Assembly: GCF_022605725.1 (NCBI RefSeq)
Contig: NC_065554.1
Coordinates: 22,029,100-22,093,099, forward strand
Length of the DNA stretch: 64,000 bases
Origin: Anthonomus grandis grandis
Taxonomy: Eukaryota > Arthropoda > Insecta > Coleoptera > Curculionidae
Reading direction: 5' to 3'
A program made the position numbers and the translations under genes. Within the stretch, counting starts at the first letter, position 1. Each line of letters starts with the position of its first letter. Shown here piece by piece: positions 59,301-64,000 of the stretch. A model generated the notes under the pieces. It was not told where the DNA came from and made no database searches. It saw only the letters and a program-made list of their open reading frames with translations.

Positions 59301-59325
<25 letters not shown>
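59299..59325. repeat. (TA)n microsatellite
   Basis: About 13 TA units immediately before the left terminus of the following transposon. It may have been the insertion target, and it obscures any target duplication. Confidence 0.85.
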
Positions 59326-59328
<3 letters not shown>

Positions 59329-59336
59329 TACACTAA

Positions 59337-59482
59337 ATGCAAAACTCGACATTTGCAATAGAAGCAATTTTTCAGGAAGCGCACAAATCTAAATTCTTTC
59401 GATTTGTGTTTACTTTTTAAATCATTACTTATTTATAAATAAGAAAAAAGAAAATAATGTTTGCAAATACCAAGTTTTGCAT
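59337..59482. repeat. Left subterminal repeats of copy 2
   Basis: Two copies of the AAATACNNAGTTTTGCAT motif, one inverted (59337-59354, slightly diverged) and one direct (59465-59482). They are probable transposase-binding sites. Confidence 0.7.
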
Positions 59483-59640
59483 TGAAAGAAAAGAATAATA
59501 ATACCAAAAACTATGTTTTGTAAAAAAGTTTATTAAAGAAAACAACACAAATTCTAAGTAATTTTTAAGAACAAAATTTATTTCTCTGAATTCCTATTTT
59601 TTAGAAAAATGCAAAAAAGTACCAAAAGTCCTTAAACAGG

Positions 59641-61524
59641 TTAGATCCTAAATCCTTCATATTCTTCAATGACCACATTATTATCATTTTCATTTTCTTC
59701 ATTTTGTTGGTCTTCTTCAGCTTCTCTCTGTTGGTAATTATGAACTGCGTTCTGAAGATCCTTGTAAAATTCGAATTCTGGATTGCTAGCCCAGTCCAAT
59801 CCAAAATGATTCTTTAGTAAATTAAAAATAGAGGACTTATCTCCTTTTAAGAAATGCACTCCAGTAGGAATTTGTTCAGGCTTTAAACAAGAAAGGGTTT
59901 TTCCTCTCTTTACAACTGACTTAAACACACCCAAATCAGATTTATAGAGCACTTCTCCTCTTAATAGAGTGCTATTACCTTCTCGTGTAAATACGAAGCG
60001 TTTACTTTCATTAAATTTAAAGTGCCATTGGGCAGGCTTTTTTATTACTTGGTACACTGCATGTTTCCAATCAAGAATCATTTTGAAACCCTTGAATGAT
60101 TTGGAATAATCTGCTCATATTCGTGGCGATTGATTATCACACTTTTTTTTTAATTTCGCGTTCGATCAACCCAAAAACCCTATCTGGAGGAATGAATGAA
60201 TGGCCAACTATTGAAAATGTAAACTTGATAGTTTCAATGGTTTTTGGTGCCTCATAACAGAGCCAGTATGCTAGCATCCCCATGACGGTGCTATTTTTAT
60301 TTTGCCCCCCACATCCATCGGCAAAAAGTACAATTTTGTTTGTAGTTTCTCTAAAATCAAAATTGTTCAGCGTAGTATGTATAGCTGAGGCATAGCATTG
60401 GAATTTTTACAATATTCAGTTTCTAGCCAGACAAAGGATAACACTCTATTTTGAGAAAGTTTTGTTGAAGAGCTGCCACAAACCCCAGTAAAATTATAAA
60501 GTTTATTTGTTGGGAAAAGTATGCACTTTGATCTGGCAATTTAGGCAAATCCAAATTTTTTTGGCAATCAAAAGAAAAAAGCTGTACATCTTATGGACAC
60601 ATGGACACATGGTGCAACTTATGGACACGTTGTTCGCAAATTATCTGAGCTTTGTCATTAGTGTTCACTTTCAACTTCTCTTCAAACTGAATACAAGTGG
60701 AACACAAATCAGTCATGGGGGTACCAAAGCTTAGATTATAATTTTTATTCACATATCTTCTAAAAAAACACAATTTTATGGTCAAATTAGCAACATATTG
60801 TAACATTACAACAATTATAACATTTTGTATAATTTTCGAAAATTTAATTCACAGGGCAAAAACACACAAGTAGTTCGGTTTCTTTGATAATGACTTATTT
60901 TGCATTTCAAATTTTTAATGAATTACTTAATTAAATCCTTAAGATGGTCATTTTTGTTTTTAACTCTATCACCACCACGTCGCTCTTTTGGCAACTCATT
61001 AGAAAGCAAATAATTTTTATACATTTCTTTCCAACCTGTCTCCACTAAAACGGGTTATTCCGAGAAAAGATTTTTTTCAAACTCTAAATTTTTCCTTAGT
61101 TATTGTTGGAACAAAATATTTCATGATGATTTCTTAATGATTTTCTGGGTTTTGAACCCTCACAAAATTGTAGCACAAAAATGTCTTGTTTTACCTTGTC
61201 AACATTTGAATATAACGCCATGTGGAAGCTTTGAATGTCTCTCTTATGTCTCATGCTTAGTTTCCGACACAAAAACACTGGTTTTTATTGTGAGCACATT
61301 TCGGGTATTGAGGCAAATCATGTGGCTTATGTCTGAAATTAAAAAAAAACACACTATAATAATTTGTAAAATTTTCCTGGATACTTATTGTTATGCAGGT
61401 TTAAATAATATTATTACAAACATTGCATTTACCTTTCAATTTGCATCTTCCTTCTTTTCCAGTTCGCCTTATTTATTTCGCGTTTTCTCCCTTTTCCTTT
61501 TTCACATGGTTGTACTGTATCCAT
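59641..61524 (-). pseudogene. DUF7869-like transposase, frameshifted, with 5' intron
   Basis: Exon 1 (61524-61433) opens MDTVQPCEKGKGRKREINKA. A 100-bp GTAAAT...TTTCAG intron (61432-61333) leads to HKPHDLPQYPKCAHNKNQC, then SMRHKRDIQSFHMALYSNVD in a shifted frame. Next come LPKERRGGDRVKNKN and NLKCKISHYQRNR. FRRYVNKNYNLSFGTPMTDL and CSTCIQFEEKL follow near 60740. The core at 60340-60290 is IVLFADGCGGQNKNSTVMGM, followed at 60225-60155 by FSIVGHSFIPPDRVFGLIE. After another shift, MILDWKHAVYQVIKKPAQWH, YKDLQNAVHNYQQ and an acidic tail end at 59641. At least five frameshifts or stops are present. The cysteine pairs and D..GG.QNKN/GHS core match the protein at 36.4-38.0 kb. Confidence 0.78.
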
Positions 61525-61710
61525 TCCTACAGTAGTAGACACTTTTTTCGAAACTAATATTAACAAATTAAAATTTTAACGGCTTAAAACTGCGAGACGA
61601 TGTTTATACTATCAAGTACAGTAACAAACTAAAAATAAAAATAATGAAATTATAACACGTGGTATGCGGCCGGCCGTTACATGTTTCTAGCGCTCTTATT
61701 GGTTGATTGA

Positions 61711-61909
61711 AAATACCCAGTTTTGCATCTGAACGGCGATTGCAAATACACAGTTTTGCATTTATCCTCTATAAGTAAACGTCTTTTTTATACGTAAATA
61801 GGCACTTTTGCAGCTAATATTGTAGTATATCTTTTAGATATCAGTGTAGTCTGTCAAAATGTAAAATAAAATCACTTTCGCGTTTTTTGTCAAATACTGA
61901 GTTTTGCAT
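61711..61909. repeat. Right subterminal repeats of copy 2
   Basis: Three direct copies of AAATACNNAGTTTTGCAT at 61711-61728, 61744-61761 and 61892-61909, the last merging into the TIR. They mirror those at the left end. Confidence 0.8.
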
Positions 61910-61920
61910 TTAGTATACTC

Positions 61921-64000
61921 AAATATTTCTTTATAAGTGTCATATCCTCTTACAAGGTTAGCTATCAATCAAACCATTCTCACTTTTGATCCCACAGCTT
62001 CGTCCTATGTCACATATATTGTAATATGATAAAGTAATTTCAATTATAATAAGGGTAATATTGTAGCCCTAATATATTCTACCCTACTGATATCAGATTT
62101 TGTTCTACCCTCCATATCGTGTATATTTATTAAGATCATATGGAAACTCACACCAGGAAAGTGGGTATAGAAAATGGTTATCAGAAAATGATTTTCTCAC
62201 ACTCGTGTGTTTCTCGATTACTTCGGCGAGTAGCGGTGTGAAAAATTTATCACTTTCTGCACTCGTTTTGTAATATACTATCGAAATTGGGTGCCAAAAA
62301 ACTTCCCCCTGTAGTAATAAAACCCCGCGTTTTACCGCAAAATTTGATATAAAAGGGTAGAGGATTTTCAAAAGAACAAACGGTATATTATAGTAATTTC
62401 CTATAAATCATACGAAGCGCAACAAATAATTCGTTTATTCCAAATTAGTAAAACGACTGCACAAAATAGAGAACAAGAGCATAACGAGCGCATAAAACAA
62501 TTTTAAGGGGTACTTTCTGGCGGTGTTATGGCAAATGATAAATCGGGAAATTTTTCCCGCAAAATGGTCCTGTCTGAAACAACGTCTCCTTTAGCCTCCA
62601 CTCCTGGTTCTTGTGGTAAATAAAGCGGAAGTGTATGCGAGGAATGATGGCCGCGCACCGGAAATGGCCCAGACTAGACGATTTTCTCTGGGCGGAAACG
62701 AAAAATGTGCTTTTCGCCCAGTTTTTCCCGTACATATATATCAACGAAGAAAACTTCCATAGATAAATTTGATGGGATCTTTACATTATTTTTCTGTCAA
62801 ATATTTGTGATATACAAGGAGTTGTTAAGACTTATAGCAAAACATGCCCGAGGCCATCTATAAGTTGTCTCAAAATAGTTAAAGTCTAAAACTTTCCTGG
62901 AGTAAAAATATTATAAAATATTTTTTTAAAGATGCTATAACACAGTTATTGAAACGCGTCTAGAAATTGAAATAAAGGGTTTAAAATATGACAAATAATT
63001 TTATGAAGATGGTTTTCGTATGTAATTTAACGAGCTACGTATAACAAAAACACAGTTTCCAGAAGATTCAGACCATAATACAGACATGAAACGTGTTAAG
63101 TTTGTGTCAACGTAACGTCAAAAGTTGGACATACTGACAAATGACATGTATCTTTTGACATTCTTACATAATGGCTCATGGATACCATCTATGAAACAAA
63201 AAATAAAGAAAAAAGGTCATGGAGCTAAGCAAGTAAATACCAATAATTTAATTAAAATGTTGGGTAGCTTTGCAATGATCTATCAATGGTTTGACATACT
63301 GAAGTATAAATACAGACGTTATCTTGAAATAGTGACAGATGTCAACTGTATTCTGACTTATAAATGAAAATTCTATAAAATGACAGACGAGCGCTTTCTT
63401 GAACTAGAAAATTAAATGGAATTAAAGCTTCTTCGCATTTTTTTTTTAAATTTCTTTAGTTCAAAAATACTTAATTACTTAAAGTTTTAGCTTTTAAGCA
63501 TTTTGGAAGTTGATATTTTACTCTAAAAAATATACTTTATTTAAAATATTGTATGGTTATTGCAGACCTATATGGATTCTAATTAAAAAATGTATTTTAT
63601 TGATTTATTAATTTATAAATGAAAACCTTAAATTAAACATTGTAACAAGAGTAACTACAATTTTATTTTATCCGAACACGGACAATATTTGTTTTCAAAT
63701 TGAAGCTTTTAATACAGCAAACATAAATTAATGAACGTAATAGTAATTATAAAGCAAATATAATTAAATAACATTTTATATAAATAACTATTCAAGAGTA
63801 ATATAATTCAAGTATATTCAATAATGTAAATATTATCATATACTTTTGTTCTACAGGGTGTCCTTATATTCACATCTTGGTGTATTATTCATTGATATAT
63901 TGTACAGCTACCATGACAAATAAAGAAAGCAGTAAAAATTTGAATATTGTCAAAGTTTAACAACAGTGTAATTTATGAAACTATCCAAACTACTAAATAT
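61921..64000. other. AT-rich DNA, no recognised gene; TACAGGGTGTCC word near 63853
   Basis: A GC-richer block at 62100-62760 is non-repetitive and unassigned. Near 63853 TACAGGGTGTCC resembles the termini of the elements at 1806 and 22018 and may begin another element running out of the window. Otherwise nothing is recognised. Confidence 0.35.

Larger units (their letters stand above)
59326..61920 (-). mobile_element. DNA transposon with DUF7869-like transposase, copy 2 (different TIRs)
   Basis: The left end GAGTACACTAAATGCAAAAC (59326) and the inverted right end (61920, GAGTATACTAAATGCAAAAC on the minus strand) are TIRs of about 25-30 bp. The 2595-bp element encodes a minus-strand protein homologous to that at 36410-38021. 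Subterminal copies of AAATACNNAGTTTTGCAT cluster at both ends. No target duplication is evident because of the (TA)n run. The TIR sequence is unlike that of copy 1, so the two are different families of one superfamily. Confidence 0.8.

Noticed and set aside
61137..61535. 132-codon plus-strand open frame
   Set aside because: It is antisense to exon 1, intron and exon 2 of the copy-2 transposase and has a hydrophobic composition typical of antisense AT-rich DNA.
30001..64000. LTR retrotransposon or endogenous virus
   Set aside because: No long direct repeats, primer-binding site, protease, integrase or envelope-like frame was seen; all RT fragments are of the non-LTR type.

Overview
The window is strongly AT-rich animal DNA, most likely from an insect and plausibly a beetle. 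The evidence is the mix of transposable elements: Jockey/CR1-type and RTE-type non-LTR retrotransposons, Tc1/mariner, MULE, PIF/Harbinger and Crypton-like elements, plus another DNA-transposon family seen in insect genomes. Introns inside transposon genes are short (59-100 bp) with GT-AG ends. I recognise no complete host protein-coding gene, no tRNA or rRNA and no CRISPR array. The window reads as intergenic DNA or a giant intron filled with mobile-element debris. The organism assignment is inference from family composition.

Layout. At 1.8-3.8 kb is the best-preserved element: a Tc1/mariner-like transposon with a TA target duplication, roughly 200-bp terminal inverted repeats (TIRs) and a transposase of about 355 residues that stays open across one 88-bp intron. 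From 4 to 17 kb the DNA is mostly AT-rich with GC-richer islands, an RTE tail (11.6 kb), a mariner transposase tail (12.6 kb) and a diverged local duplication. At 17.1-20.9 kb lie two minus-strand LINEs. The second is old and is interrupted by a 109-bp hairpin-bearing insert flanked by 9-bp repeats. At 22.0-24.4 kb is a MULE-like relic with a zinc-binding N-terminus and a SWIM finger but no recognisable catalytic core. LINE pieces follow at 26.4 and 29.7 kb, then a nearly complete but disabled LINE at 29.98-33.13 kb.

At 36.06-38.29 kb and 59.33-61.92 kb are two DNA transposons with related transposases (a D-x-x-G-x-QNKN ... GHS core resembling DUF7869-type proteins). Their TIRs are different, and each has a short intron. 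At 42.28-43.47 kb is a Crypton-like unit: a spliced tyrosine recombinase gene lacking its C-terminal catalytic half, bracketed by palindromic GGGCATT/AATGCCC sites. At 45.5-50.5 kb are RTE relics, one lying between two inverted arms of about 260 bp. At 51.21-52.90 kb is a PIF/Harbinger-type element (TAA duplication, GGCGCAATTCACAC termini) that carries only a decayed MADF-type accessory gene. The last part holds LINE scraps, a tandem duplication at 58-59.3 kb, and AT-rich DNA.

Functionally, almost everything is selfish DNA in different stages of decay. Only the transposase at 2.3-3.5 kb and the truncated recombinase at 42.5-43.2 kb keep open frames across their splice junctions. The most interesting objects are the two DUF7869-like transposons and the palindrome-bounded tyrosine recombinase element.
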